Of a stretch of DNA of 64,000 nucleotides, positions 8,659 to 17,085 are shown piece by piece. This DNA is from Pararhizobium sp. YC-54 (GTDB taxonomy: Bacteria > Pseudomonadota > Alphaproteobacteria > Rhizobiales > Rhizobiaceae). How positions within the stretch are numbered: position 1 is the stretch's first letter; every line of letters begins with the position of its first letter. The position numbers and the translations under genes were made by a program. The notes beneath the pieces are model-generated. The model saw only the letters and a program-made list of their open reading frames with translations. It was not told where the DNA came from and did no database searches. The DNA lies in NCBI RefSeq assembly GCF_025847205.1, contig NZ_JAOYTH010000004.1, positions 1-64,000 on the forward strand, in the 5' to 3' direction.

Positions 8659-9056
8659 CGGGCGGACGGGAAAATGTCGGGATCGTCATCGTCTCGCACT
8701 CGCCGCTCGTGGCGAGGGGAGCCGCCGACATGGTGCGCCAGATGGTCGGTGACAGTGTGCCGCTTGCCTGGTGCGGCGGCAATCCGGCCGGCGGACTGGG
8801 AACCGATACGGGGGCGATCCTGAAAGCGATTGAAGAGGCCTGGTCCGAGGCGGGGGTTGCCATCTTCGTCGACCTTGGCGGCGCGGAAACCAACAGCGAA
8901 ATGGCGGTCGAAATGGTCGACAAGGGGCGGGCGGGGCGGATTGTCATCTGCAATGCGCCGATTGTCGAAGGCGCCGTCATCGCAGCGGCGGAGGCTTCCG
9001 GCGGCGCATCGCTGGCAAAGGTGGTGGCAACCGCACAGGAGCTGTCTCCGACATGA
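8655..9056 (+). CDS. dhaM: DHA kinase phosphotransfer subunit DhaM (PTS EIIA-mannose-like)
   Basis: 133 residues, one EIIA-Man-like domain. The phospho-accepting histidine is His15 in VIVSHSPLVARGA; FVDLGGAETNS matches the conserved FxDLGS-like loop. It takes phosphate from HPr and passes it to DhaL-bound ADP. In E. coli DhaM is fused to HPr and Enzyme I domains; here these are separate consecutive genes. Start ATG 8655 overlaps the dhaL stop, and the stop overlaps the HPr start (ATGA at 9053). Confidence 0.88.
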   Translation: MTGGRENVGIVIVSHSPLVARGAADMVRQMVGDSVPLAWCGGNPAGGLGTDTGAILKAIEEAWSEAGVAIFVDLGGAETNSEMAVEMVDKGRAGRIVICNAPIVEGAVIAAAEASGGASLAKVVATAQELSPT

Positions 9057-9397
9057 CAGACAAACGGCACGGTGTTTTTGGGGGGACGAGTTCGGCTGAT
9101 GGCAATGCATCCGTCGAGCTGTTGATCACCCATGGCGTCGGCCTGCATGCCCGCCCTTCCGTGGTTTTTACCCGGCTGGCAAAGTCATTTCCCTGCACCA
9201 TCGAAATCGAGGTCAACCGGTCCGGGCTGTGGCTGAATGCGAAAAGCATCGTCAAGGTGATGGGTGCGCGCATCCGTAAGGGATCGACGCTCAAGATCAG
9301 AGCCCATGGTCTAAGGGCCGAGGAGGCGATTGCCGTCCTTGAAGCCTTGTTCGTCAATGACTTTGCCGAGGAAAGACCGCATGTCCGGGGCGCTTAG
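9053..9397 (+). CDS. HPr phosphocarrier dedicated to the dha operon
   Basis: 114 residues, HPr fold with a roughly 20-residue N-terminal extension. The active-site motif GLHARPS gives phospho-His32. The regulatory region reads NAKSIVKVMGA with Ser65 at the position of Ser46 in classical HPr, so HPr-kinase control remains possible. It should carry phosphate from the Enzyme I encoded next to DhaM encoded just before. The gene overlaps dhaM by 4 bases and the Enzyme I gene by 17. Confidence 0.9.
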   Translation: MTDKRHGVFGGTSSADGNASVELLITHGVGLHARPSVVFTRLAKSFPCTIEIEVNRSGLWLNAKSIVKVMGARIRKGSTLKIRAHGLRAEEAIAVLEALFVNDFAEERPHVRGA

Positions 9398-10970
9398 GCT
9401 GCAAGGGCAGGGCAATGGCTGCGGTCATGCGACCGGGCCTGCACATGTGGCGGAAGAACCGCTCAGCCCTCACGGGGGCCGGGCTTCGCCATCGTTGGAG
9501 TTCGAAAACCTCGACCGGGCGATTGCCGGATCCGTCGCGGCACTTGAGACCCTGATGGCGGCAACCGATCCGGACAGTGCCGATATCCTTGAATTCCAGA
9601 TCGAAATGCTGCGCGATCCGGTGATCGGCGAAATGGCTGCCGAGCAGATCGGCAAGGGACAGAACGCCGCCTTTGCCTGGGTTGCGGCACTGGAGGAGTA
9701 CATTGCCGGGTTCGAGCAGTCGGAGGACGAGGACATAAGGGCGCGGGCGGCCGATATGATCGATATCCGCGACCGCGTGCTTCGCGCGCTCGAAGGCATA
9801 CCGGCCGCTGATTTCCCGGCGGGATCGATCTTCATCGGCCGGGACATGGCGCCCAGCCTCTTTCTCGCGCATGACTGGACGGATGGCGGCGGGATTGCCC
9901 TTGAAGCGGGAAGCACCGCCAGCCACGTGGCGCTGCTTGCGCGCGCCAGAGGCGTGCCGATGGCCGTGGGCATCGGCAGTTTTTCTGTCGAGTCCGCAAC
10001 GCCGGTTCTGGTCGATGGGGACAGCGGCCTTGTTGTCGTGCATCCGAACAATGCGGACATTGCGGCTCTCACGGCAGCGGCTAAAGCGACGGTCGAAATT
10101 GCGCCCGTCTTTGAACCTGCAGGCGCTCCGCGATCACCCGCCGGAGCCGTCGAGCTTCTGGTCAATGTCAGCGGCATCGCCGATATCCGCAGCCTCGATG
10201 CCGGCGCTTGCGACGGTATTGGCCTGTTGCGGACCGAGTTTCTGATTTCGTCGGCCGCAGATCTCGCCAACGAGGAAAAGCAATTCCAGCTTTATTGCGA
10301 GATGGTGAAATGGGCGGCCGGTCGGCCGGTTACCGTCCGTCTTTTCGACCTGGGTGGGGACAAACCGCTCGGTGGTTTCGGTGTCGGGGAGCGCAACCCC
10401 TTTCTCGGCCTGCGCGGTATTCGCCTGCTTTTGTCCATGCCGGTCATGCTGAGAATCCAGGCGAGGGCGCTTTTGCGGGCCGCAGCGTTCGGGACGATCA
10501 AGGTCTTGCTGCCGATGGTCACCGTCGCCAGCGAGGTCGAGGATACCAGGCGCCTGTTTGAGGAGGAGGCAGCCGGTCTTGCCCAAAGGCATATCGCAAT
10601 CGGCATGCCTGCTATCGGCATGATGGTGGAGGTGCCGGCGGCGGCGATCATGCTCGATACGTTCGAACAGGCTGACTTCTTTTCGCTCGGAACCAACGAT
10701 CTGGCGCAATATCTGAGTGCGGCTGCACGCGACAATCTACAGGTTGCCGATCTCCATCGGCAGGCCGCTCCCGCCCTGTTGCGGTTGATCGCGCAAACGG
10801 TGGCCGTTGCGCAGGGCATGGGTAAACCGATCGGCATCTGCGGCGACCTGGCTGGTCAACCGGAGCATCTTTCCTCGCTCATCGCCAGTGGTATCCGGCA
10901 GATTTCCGTTGCCCCTTCGCAGCTTGCAGCCGTAAAGACGATGCTTGCGCAGGCAGGGATGGGCGGCTGA
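9381..10970 (+). CDS. PEP-protein phosphotransferase (Enzyme I) dedicated to the dha operon
   Basis: 529 residues, slightly short of typical Enzyme I (about 570) because the N-terminus is reduced. The phosphohistidine is His182 in ALEAGSTASHVALLARARG; the consensus first two residues GG are replaced by EAG. The PEP-binding barrel shows LLRTEF, RLFDLGGDKPL, GLRGIRLLL and FFSLGTNDLAQY, and the catalytic cysteine lies in ICGDLAG. It phosphorylates HPr from phosphoenolpyruvate. Start ATG 9381 lies inside the end of the HPr gene. It is distinct in context from the nitrogen-PTS EINtr (PtsP), as no GAF domain is present. Confidence 0.9.
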   Translation: MSGALRLQGQGNGCGHATGPAHVAEEPLSPHGGRASPSLEFENLDRAIAGSVAALETLMAATDPDSADILEFQIEMLRDPVIGEMAAEQIGKGQNAAFAWVAALEEYIAGFEQSEDEDIRARAADMIDIRDRVLRALEGIPAADFPAGSIFIGRDMAPSLFLAHDWTDGGGIALEAGSTASHVALLARARGVPMAVGIGSFSVESATPVLVDGDSGLVVVHPNNADIAALTAAAKATVEIAPVFEPAGAPRSPAGAVELLVNVSGIADIRSLDAGACDGIGLLRTEFLISSAADLANEEKQFQLYCEMVKWAAGRPVTVRLFDLGGDKPLGGFGVGERNPFLGLRGIRLLLSMPVMLRIQARALLRAAAFGTIKVLLPMVTVASEVEDTRRLFEEEAAGLAQRHIAIGMPAIGMMVEVPAAAIMLDTFEQADFFSLGTNDLAQYLSAAARDNLQVADLHRQAAPALLRLIAQTVAVAQGMGKPIGICGDLAGQPEHLSSLIASGIRQISVAPSQLAAVKTMLAQAGMGG

Positions 10971-10971
10971 C

Positions 10972-11382
10972 ATGGCACGCGATGCAAATGAAGACGCCAT
11001 TGTGGCCTATAAGGCAATCCTTGCCTCGATCATCGACAACCGGCCATCCGGCACGCGGCAAAGGCTTGCGGTGGCTCTTGGCAAGCACCGCAGTTTCGTC
11101 ACGCAGATTACCAGTCCCGGATATGCGACGCCGTTGCCCGCGCGGCATCTGGCGACGATTTTTCAGGTCTGCCACGTCAGCAAGGCAGAGCAGGACCGTT
11201 TCCTGCAAGCCTATCAGCTGGCGCATCCGGGCAAGCTGCCCGATTTGGGCAATGCCGGAGGCCTGCGGCAGCTGACGGTCATGGTCGCCGATTTCGGCGA
11301 CGAGAAAAAGAACCGGCTGCTCGATGAGGCGATCCAGGATTTCATTCAGAAGGTCGTGCGTCTTTCCGGGGAGGCAGACTGA
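10972..11382 (+). CDS. Small helix-turn-helix-like protein of unknown function in the dha operon
   Basis: 136 residues. No family is recognised with certainty. Residues about 27-50 (TRQRLAVALGKHRSFVTQIT) look like a Cro/XRE-type helix-turn-helix, followed by LPARHLATIFQVCHVS, which resembles the remaining helices of such a fold; the C-terminal third is helical and charged. It lies between Enzyme I and dhaK, starts one base after the upstream stop and has no signal peptide. It could be the operon's own regulator or a kinase adaptor. The function is not assigned. Confidence 0.7.
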   Translation: MARDANEDAIVAYKAILASIIDNRPSGTRQRLAVALGKHRSFVTQITSPGYATPLPARHLATIFQVCHVSKAEQDRFLQAYQLAHPGKLPDLGNAGGLRQLTVMVADFGDEKKNRLLDEAIQDFIQKVVRLSGEAD

Positions 11383-11466
11383 ATGGGCTCCGTCACCGAC
11401 CCGTTTCTCACGGCACTGGAAAATTCGTCCGGCTCGGATACGATTGCCGCCGGGAGCCGGAGATGA
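11383..11466 (+). CDS. Possible 27-residue leader/coupling peptide before dhaK
   Basis: A short frame starts directly after the upstream stop (TGAATG) and ends in an ATGA overlap with dhaK. It would encode MGSVTDPFLTALENSSGSDT plus seven residues. The fit at both ends is what one expects of a translated coupling ORF, since ribosomes leaving the HTH gene would otherwise face an 80-base gap. It may equally be a chance frame; no homologue is recognised. Confidence 0.35.
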   Translation: MGSVTDPFLTALENSSGSDTIAAGSRR

Positions 11467-12458
11467 AGAAATTCATGAACAGCGCCGCGACGCTGGCGCA
11501 GGACAGTCTGGAGGGTTTTGTTGCCGCACATGGCGATATCGTCATGTTCGGCGCGGAGCAAAAATACGTCCGGCGCCGGGAGCTGAGCCCCGGAAAGGTC
11601 GCGATCATTTCCGGAGGCGGCGCCGGCCACGAACCGATGCACACCGGCTTCGTCGGGCGCGGCATGCTGGATGCCGCATGCACGGGCCACGTCTTTACCT
11701 CGCCGACACCCGATCAAATCCTTGCTGCCATCCGCGAAACGGATAGCGGCGCTGGAACGCTTTTGATCGTCAAGAATTACGACGGCGACGTCATGAACTT
11801 CGAGATGGCCGCCGAGATGGCAATAGCGGGCGGAAGACATCGTATCGAGACTATCATCGTCAATGACGATATCGCCGTGGAACGCTCCGCAAGAGGGACG
11901 GGCCGGCGCGGGGTGGCAGGCACGATCGTCGTCGAGAAAATTGCCGGAGCGGCCGCGCAAGCCGGGGCTCCGTTGGAGGAATTGAAGCTCCTGGGAGATG
12001 CCGTCGTTGCCGCAACCCGAACGATGGGTGTTGCGTTGAAGGGCACGACGGTACCGCAGACGACGCGCGAGACATTTCTGCTTGGCCCGGATGAGATGGA
12101 GGTCGGGATCGGCATTCACGGGGAACCGGGCCGCTCGCGTGACAAGGTGACGGATGCTTCATCGATCGTCGCACTGATTTGTAGGCACATTCTCGATGAC
12201 TTCGGCTCGCTTAAGGGGCAACCGGTGCTGCTGTTCGTCAACGGTCTCGGCGGAACGCCGCTGTCGGAACTCTATCTCGTCTTCGGCCTGGCGCGTGCCT
12301 TTCTTGAGGAGCACGGCGTCGTCATCGCCCGCAGCCTTGTTGGCACCTATGTCACATCGCTCGACATGGCCGGCATTTCCATTACCGTCACGCAACTGGA
12401 CGAGCGCTTGACGCATCTCTGGGACGAGCCGGTTCAGACGGCGTCGCTGCGCTGGTAA
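11463..12458 (+). CDS. dhaK: PTS-dependent dihydroxyacetone kinase, substrate-binding subunit DhaK
   Basis: 331 residues, stand-alone DhaK domain without a fused DhaL. It has ISGGGAGHEPMHTGFVGRG and the hemiaminal-forming histidine in GIGIHGEPG (His219). It binds the ketose covalently and receives phosphate from ATP on DhaL (8023-8658). It closes the operon, downstream of dhaL-dhaM-HPr-EI. Its TAA at 12456-12458 abuts the stop codon of the convergent oxidoreductase gene with no base between, so no terminator fits there and the transcripts must overlap. Confidence 0.88.
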   Translation: MKKFMNSAATLAQDSLEGFVAAHGDIVMFGAEQKYVRRRELSPGKVAIISGGGAGHEPMHTGFVGRGMLDAACTGHVFTSPTPDQILAAIRETDSGAGTLLIVKNYDGDVMNFEMAAEMAIAGGRHRIETIIVNDDIAVERSARGTGRRGVAGTIVVEKIAGAAAQAGAPLEELKLLGDAVVAATRTMGVALKGTTVPQTTRETFLLGPDEMEVGIGIHGEPGRSRDKVTDASSIVALICRHILDDFGSLKGQPVLLFVNGLGGTPLSELYLVFGLARAFLEEHGVVIARSLVGTYVTSLDMAGISITVTQLDERLTHLWDEPVQTASLRW

Positions 12459-13790
12459 TCAGACCGGCGGCGCGATTTCGATCGGCGTGCCATCCGAAAA
12501 GCGGCTGAACCGGAAGGGCTTGGGATCGACGATCGGCGTGGCTCCCATCACCAGATCGGCAGCGAGATGGCCGGCGCCCGGACCGATGCCGAAGCCGTGG
12601 CCCGAAAATCCGGTCGCAATAACCAGGCCGGGAAGGCTGTCGAGGGTGGAAATGACCGGGACCGCATCCGGCGTCACATCGATCAGGCCAGCCCAGATCT
12701 GTTCCACTTTCGCATCGCGCAACACCGGCAGGGCTTCCGTGGCTGCCCGCAGCGCGTTCAAGGCGGCTTTGCCATCCGGGGCTGGATCGAGAATCCGATG
12801 CCGTTCGAACGCGCCGGGGCGATCAAGGGGCACGGCGGAGATTTCGAACAGTTCCTGCCAGCTTCGAGCGCTGAGACCGAGTTGCACCGCGTCGCCCTCG
12901 GCTTTCCTTGCGGGTTGGAAATCGCGGAAGAAGGCAAAACTGTCCGGCACCAGCGCATGCATGTTGATGCCGCCATTGGCGATGGTGTAGCCACCATCAA
13001 GCCGTTTCCGGTAGGCATAGCTCGCGGTGGCGCCTGCGCCGTCGGGACCTCGGTTCACGGCGCTGGTTCGCAAAACCGAGTTGCGTACTTTCAACTGCGG
13101 CAGCCGGATGCCAAGTCCCTTACAGAACAGACGCGACCAGGCGCCACCGGCAAGCACGACGGCGGAGGTCTCGATGCGGCCTTTCTCGGTGATGACGGCG
13201 CTGATCCGGCCGGCGCTTTTTTCGATACCGCGCACGGCGCAGCCGGTCAGGATGCGGGCGCCGGCCCGGCGCGCGCCTCTCGCAATCGCCGGCACCGCCT
13301 TTTGCGGCTCGGCGCGGCCGTCGCTTGGCGTGTAGAGCGCACCCTTGTATCGCTGTCCGGCGCCCAGCATCACGGCAGCCGTTTCGTCGGGGCCGATCTG
13401 GCGCGTGTCGAGCCCATGGGCCTGAGCCAGTTTCAGCCAGGCATCGCGGCTGGCGATATCCGTGTCATTCTCGGAGATATAGATAATCCCCGAGCGGCAA
13501 AACCCGGTATTGCCGCCGACGCGCGCATCCAGCCCGTCCCAGATTTTCGAGGCCTCGATCGCCAGCGGAATCTCCCGCCGGTCGCGGCCCATGACCCGGA
13601 CCCAGCCCCAGTTGCGGCTGGATTGCTCGCCGCCGAGAACACCCTTTTCGCAGAGCACGACATCGATGCCGCGTTCGGCCAGGAACAGCGCCGTGCTGAC
13701 CCCGATAATGCCGCCACCAATGATGACGACGCTGGCTTTTTTCGGGATGGTCTGGTCGGTTTCAGTGTGGTCGAGGGTGGGGCCGGGCAT
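12459..13790 (-). CDS. FAD-dependent oxidoreductase (DadA/DAO family)
   Basis: 443 residues. An N-terminal Rossmann motif VVIIGGGIIGVSTALFLAE (about residues 21-39) with acidic CEKG at the end of the second strand binds FAD. C-terminal features are DVTPDAVPVIS and GFSGHGFGIGPGAG, typical of D-amino-acid dehydrogenase/sarcosine-oxidase-like enzymes. The sequence GGEQSSRNWGWVR is common in members found beside amine, opine or polyamine genes. The substrate is unknown. I placed the start at ATG 13790 (MPGPTLDHTE); a longer frame to 13835 is possible. It lies downstream of the LacI gene on the same strand and may share its control. Confidence 0.82.
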   Translation of the reverse strand: MPGPTLDHTETDQTIPKKASVVIIGGGIIGVSTALFLAERGIDVVLCEKGVLGGEQSSRNWGWVRVMGRDRREIPLAIEASKIWDGLDARVGGNTGFCRSGIIYISENDTDIASRDAWLKLAQAHGLDTRQIGPDETAAVMLGAGQRYKGALYTPSDGRAEPQKAVPAIARGARRAGARILTGCAVRGIEKSAGRISAVITEKGRIETSAVVLAGGAWSRLFCKGLGIRLPQLKVRNSVLRTSAVNRGPDGAGATASYAYRKRLDGGYTIANGGINMHALVPDSFAFFRDFQPARKAEGDAVQLGLSARSWQELFEISAVPLDRPGAFERHRILDPAPDGKAALNALRAATEALPVLRDAKVEQIWAGLIDVTPDAVPVISTLDSLPGLVIATGFSGHGFGIGPGAGHLAADLVMGATPIVDPKPFRFSRFSDGTPIEIAPPV

Positions 13791-13897
13791 AGACGATGGT
13801 TCCGAACGTCGAAGAAACACATATCCGATGTGCACGGTATATTGCCGTTGTTCAAGTCGCCAAGACTGGCCGGGGTACCGGTGCCATGTACGTGCAG

Positions 13898-14932
13898 TCA
13901 GCCCGGCAGGGAGAAAGCGTCGCTCTCGCCTTCGACAAGGTCTTCCGGCCAGATTTTTCGAAGCTCCGCGTCCGGATAGAAATGGCTGAAGGCCGGCATG
14001 GTGGCGAGCAATGCTTCCGCAAGCGCGATGCCCAGATCGCGCCGCGACAGCGTGAAGCCGGTCAGGCTTGGCGACAGGAAATGTGATTGCGGGCTCTGGC
14101 GCCCGATGACGGCGATATCGCGGCCGGGTTTGAGGCCGGCTTCGCTGAGGCCACGATAAAAACCGATGGCAATCGTCTCGTTGACCAAAAGGATTGCGGT
14201 TGGCCGGTCCTTCTTGGCCAGCAGTTGCTGGGCGACATGATAGCCGCCTGCCTCGTTCGGCTTCGAACTGAAGATGAGATCGGGATCGAGCGTCAATCCG
14301 TGGGCCGCAAGCGCCCTGGCGCTTTGATCGACGAAGAGATGGCCAAGGTTGATATCGTCATGCGGCCTTGTCACGGCAATCCGGCGATGACCTTTCGCCA
14401 CCAGCCGGTCGATCGAGGTCTGCGCCATGCCTTCGAAATCCAGATCGAGCCATGGCTGGCCGACATCCGTCAGGCTGCGTCCGAGCGTAACGAACGGGAT
14501 CTTGCGCTTGGCGAGAAATTCGAAACGCGGATCGTGCCGCTGCGTTGCCGACAGAATGAGGCCATCGGCAAAGCCACGGGCGACGACGCGGCGGAGATAG
14601 TCGTCGGGGTCTTCTTCGGATGAGCAGAGCAGGGCGACCAGATCGAGATGATGGCGGGCAAACACCGTCTGCACGCCGTCGAAGACGCTCATGAAGAACG
14701 TGTCGCCCTGGCCGGTGATCTCCGTGCCGGTCTGCATCATGAAGCCGATAATATTGGTGGTGCCCTGGCGCAGGCTGCGGCCGGACTGGTTGGGCACGTA
14801 GCCGAGTTCGGCGGCGGCTTCGAGGACCTTCCGGCGCGTTTCCTCGTTGACATCGGGCCGTCCGTTCAGGGCCCGCGAAACGGTCCCGATGGAAATATCC
14901 AGATGTTGCGCAAGCCTGCGTATGCCCGTCAT
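13898..14932 (-). CDS. LacI-family transcriptional repressor
   Basis: 344 residues. The N-terminal helix-turn-helix and hinge read MTGIRRLAQHLDISIGTVSR, then ALNGRPDVNEETR and AAELGYVPNQSGRSL. The periplasmic-binding-like effector domain follows (IIGFMM through the C-terminus). I chose the ATG at 14932 because LacI proteins start directly at the HTH; the frame extends to 14986 without support. It is divergent from the dehydrogenase/transport operon, whose promoter carries a perfect LacI-type palindrome at 15008-15025. It is therefore the probable repressor of that operon, and perhaps of itself. Confidence 0.9.
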   Translation of the reverse strand: MTGIRRLAQHLDISIGTVSRALNGRPDVNEETRRKVLEAAAELGYVPNQSGRSLRQGTTNIIGFMMQTGTEITGQGDTFFMSVFDGVQTVFARHHLDLVALLCSSEEDPDDYLRRVVARGFADGLILSATQRHDPRFEFLAKRKIPFVTLGRSLTDVGQPWLDLDFEGMAQTSIDRLVAKGHRRIAVTRPHDDINLGHLFVDQSARALAAHGLTLDPDLIFSSKPNEAGGYHVAQQLLAKKDRPTAILLVNETIAIGFYRGLSEAGLKPGRDIAVIGRQSPQSHFLSPSLTGFTLSRRDLGIALAEALLATMPAFSHFYPDAELRKIWPEDLVEGESDAFSLPG

Positions 14933-14979
14933 TCCAGCCGCTTCCAAAGGTGTGATTTCGGTTTCCCGATGTCCATCTC

Positions 14980-15025
14980 TTGACACGTTTCAAAAATCGA
15001 TCATAGTACCGTAAACGTTTACGGT
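14980..15025 (+). promoter_or_regulatory. Promoter with LacI-type operator
   Basis: TTGACA (14980-14985), 16 bases, then CATAGT (15002-15007) forms a good sigma-70-type promoter. It is followed directly by the 18-base perfect palindrome ACCGTAAACGTTTACGGT (15008-15025), centred on the CG typical of LacI/PurR operators. The palindrome would cover the transcription start, so a bound repressor should block initiation. Confidence 0.85.
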
Positions 15026-15072
15026 GATCGAAAAGGAGCGAAAACCGTAGATTTAAGGAGGAGATTTCCATT

Positions 15073-16095
15073 TTGCGTGCAGTTTTGTGCGGGTGCGGAG
15101 CCATGGCCAAAGGCTGGCTCAAGGCGATCGCGGATACCCCTGAAATTCGATCGGCGGTCACGGTCGTCGGGCTCGTTGACGTCAATCCGGCGGCGGCCAA
15201 GGCGCTGGCCGACGAGTTCGGACTGGCCGATGCGCTCATCGGTTCCGATCTCGGCGATATCCTTGCAAAAGCATCGGCCGATGTCGTCTTCGACGTCGTC
15301 ATTCCATCCGCCCGTCATGATGTGGTCTCAACCGCGTTGGCGCATGGATGTGACGTGCTGAGCGAAAAGCCGATGGCGGCGTCGATCGATGCCGGCCGTT
15401 CGCTGATTGCTCAGGCGCAAGCTGCCGGAAAAATCCACGCCATCGTCCAGAATCGCCGGTTCATTTCCGGCATCCGCCGTATCCGCCGTTTGGTCGAAAG
15501 CGGTGCGCTGGGCGAGTTGACGGCAATCCATTGCGATTTCTTCATCGGCGCGCATTTCGGTGGCTTCCGGGAAGAGATGGACAATGTGCTGCTGCTCGAC
15601 ATGGCGATCCACACATTCGACGCTGCCCGCTTCGTTGCGAACAAGGTGCCGGTCGCCGTCTATTGCCATGAAAGCAATCCGCGCGGCTCCTGGTACGCGC
15701 ACGGCGCCGCCGCAAACGCGATCTTCGAATTTTCCGATGACGTGACCTTCACCTATCGCGGCTCCTGGTGCGCCGAAGGGGCCAATACCAGCTGGGAAAG
15801 CCAGTGGCGGATCATCGGAACCAAGGGCACCTTGCTCTGGGATGGTGCGGACGATTTCAAGACGGGTGTGGTCGCGGGTTCGGAAGGTTTCCTCCGTCCG
15901 ATCGAGGCCATCGACATGCCTCAACCGGCCGACGAAGCACAGACCCACGGTCATGCCAGCGTCATTGCCGATTTCCTCGCAGCCATCAAAACCGGCGTCC
16001 AGCCGGAAACGGTCGGAAACGACAATATCAACAGCCTTGCCATGGTGTTCGCGGCGATCGAAAGCGCGCGCACCAGGCAGCGCGTGACCCTATGA
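15073..16095 (+). CDS. Gfo/Idh/MocA-family NAD(P)-dependent dehydrogenase
   Basis: 340 residues. The N-terminal Rossmann domain has GCGAMAKGWLKAI and the family EKP motif in LSEKPMA (near residue 98). The C-terminal alpha/beta domain carries the catalytic region LLLDMAIHTFD. These enzymes oxidise or reduce sugars, cyclitols or their derivatives with NAD(P). The start is TTG 15073, with AAGGAGGAG about 8 bases upstream; no in-frame ATG fits the Rossmann start. It is the first gene of the LacI-controlled operon. Confidence 0.88.
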   Translation: MRAVLCGCGAMAKGWLKAIADTPEIRSAVTVVGLVDVNPAAAKALADEFGLADALIGSDLGDILAKASADVVFDVVIPSARHDVVSTALAHGCDVLSEKPMAASIDAGRSLIAQAQAAGKIHAIVQNRRFISGIRRIRRLVESGALGELTAIHCDFFIGAHFGGFREEMDNVLLLDMAIHTFDAARFVANKVPVAVYCHESNPRGSWYAHGAAANAIFEFSDDVTFTYRGSWCAEGANTSWESQWRIIGTKGTLLWDGADDFKTGVVAGSEGFLRPIEAIDMPQPADEAQTHGHASVIADFLAAIKTGVQPETVGNDNINSLAMVFAAIESARTRQRVTL

Positions 16096-16108
16096 ACAGG
16101 ACAGTTTC

Positions 16109-17011
16109 ATGAGTAATCCGGCAAAAGCCATCCGCATCGGCACCATGATCAGCGCATCCGCAGGCAAGGCGGCGGAGCGTATCGGCAAGGTGGCAGAGAT
16201 GGGCTTTGAAAGTTTCGAGCCCTTCTTCTGGCAGACGACCAATGGTCAGAATCTCGCCGAACTCGGCAAGCGCTGTGTCGAGGCGATCGGCGACCGCGAC
16301 ATCACCATTTCGACGCTCGGCATGTTCGGCAACCCGCTGGAAACCTCCGATATCGACCGCGATACGCTGCAGGGCTGGAAAGACTGCATCGACAACGCGC
16401 ATCATTTCGGCGCTAGCTGCGTTGCGGGCTTTACCGGCCGCATCCGCAACAAGCCGCTCACCGACAGCCTGCCGCGCTACAAGGAAATCTGGAGCGAGCT
16501 TGCCAAGCGTGCGGCGGATAAAGGCGTGAAAATCGCCTTCGAGAATTGCGCCATGGATGGCAACTGGGCAACCGGCGACTGGAACATCGCCCACAATCCG
16601 GATGCCTGGGAGCTGATCTTCAATGAGACGCCGGATGACAATATCGGGCTCGAATGGGAGCCCTGCCACCAGATGGTCTATCTCATCGATCCTTTGCCGC
16701 AGATCCGCAAATGGGCATCGAAGATCTTCCATGTGCACGGCAAGGACGCGACGATCCGCTGGGATGTCATCCGCGAGCACGGCATTTTCGGCAAGGAAAA
16801 GTTCGTCTTCATGCGCACGCCGGGCTTTGGCGACACCAACTGGACGGATGTGATTTCCGAGCTGCGGCTTGCTGGCTGGTCCGGGTCGATCGACATCGAG
16901 GGTTGGCACGATCCGGTCTATCGCGATGCGCTTGAGATGACCGGGCAGGTTCATGGCCTCAATTATCTGAAGGCTTGCCGGGGCGGCGAATTTGTCGTCG
17001 ATCCCGACTGA
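16109..17011 (+). CDS. Sugar phosphate isomerase/epimerase-like TIM-barrel protein
   Basis: 300 residues, AP-endonuclease-2/xylose-isomerase-like TIM barrel. Probable metal ligands are seen in IAFENC, GLEWEP, HVHGKD and IDIEGWHD, the E-E/D-H-E pattern of this superfamily. Cytoplasmic; it would isomerise or epimerise the keto product of the preceding dehydrogenase, as in inositol- and sugar-catabolic clusters. It starts 13 bases after the dehydrogenase stop with AGGAC upstream. The exact reaction cannot be assigned. Confidence 0.85.
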   Translation: MSNPAKAIRIGTMISASAGKAAERIGKVAEMGFESFEPFFWQTTNGQNLAELGKRCVEAIGDRDITISTLGMFGNPLETSDIDRDTLQGWKDCIDNAHHFGASCVAGFTGRIRNKPLTDSLPRYKEIWSELAKRAADKGVKIAFENCAMDGNWATGDWNIAHNPDAWELIFNETPDDNIGLEWEPCHQMVYLIDPLPQIRKWASKIFHVHGKDATIRWDVIREHGIFGKEKFVFMRTPGFGDTNWTDVISELRLAGWSGSIDIEGWHDPVYRDALEMTGQVHGLNYLKACRGGEFVVDPD

Positions 17012-17085
17012 TTGGGACTGAAATGGACTGACGAAGGCCGGCATGGAGGATGACGGCCAAAATGGGTAACCAACAGGAGGAAACT

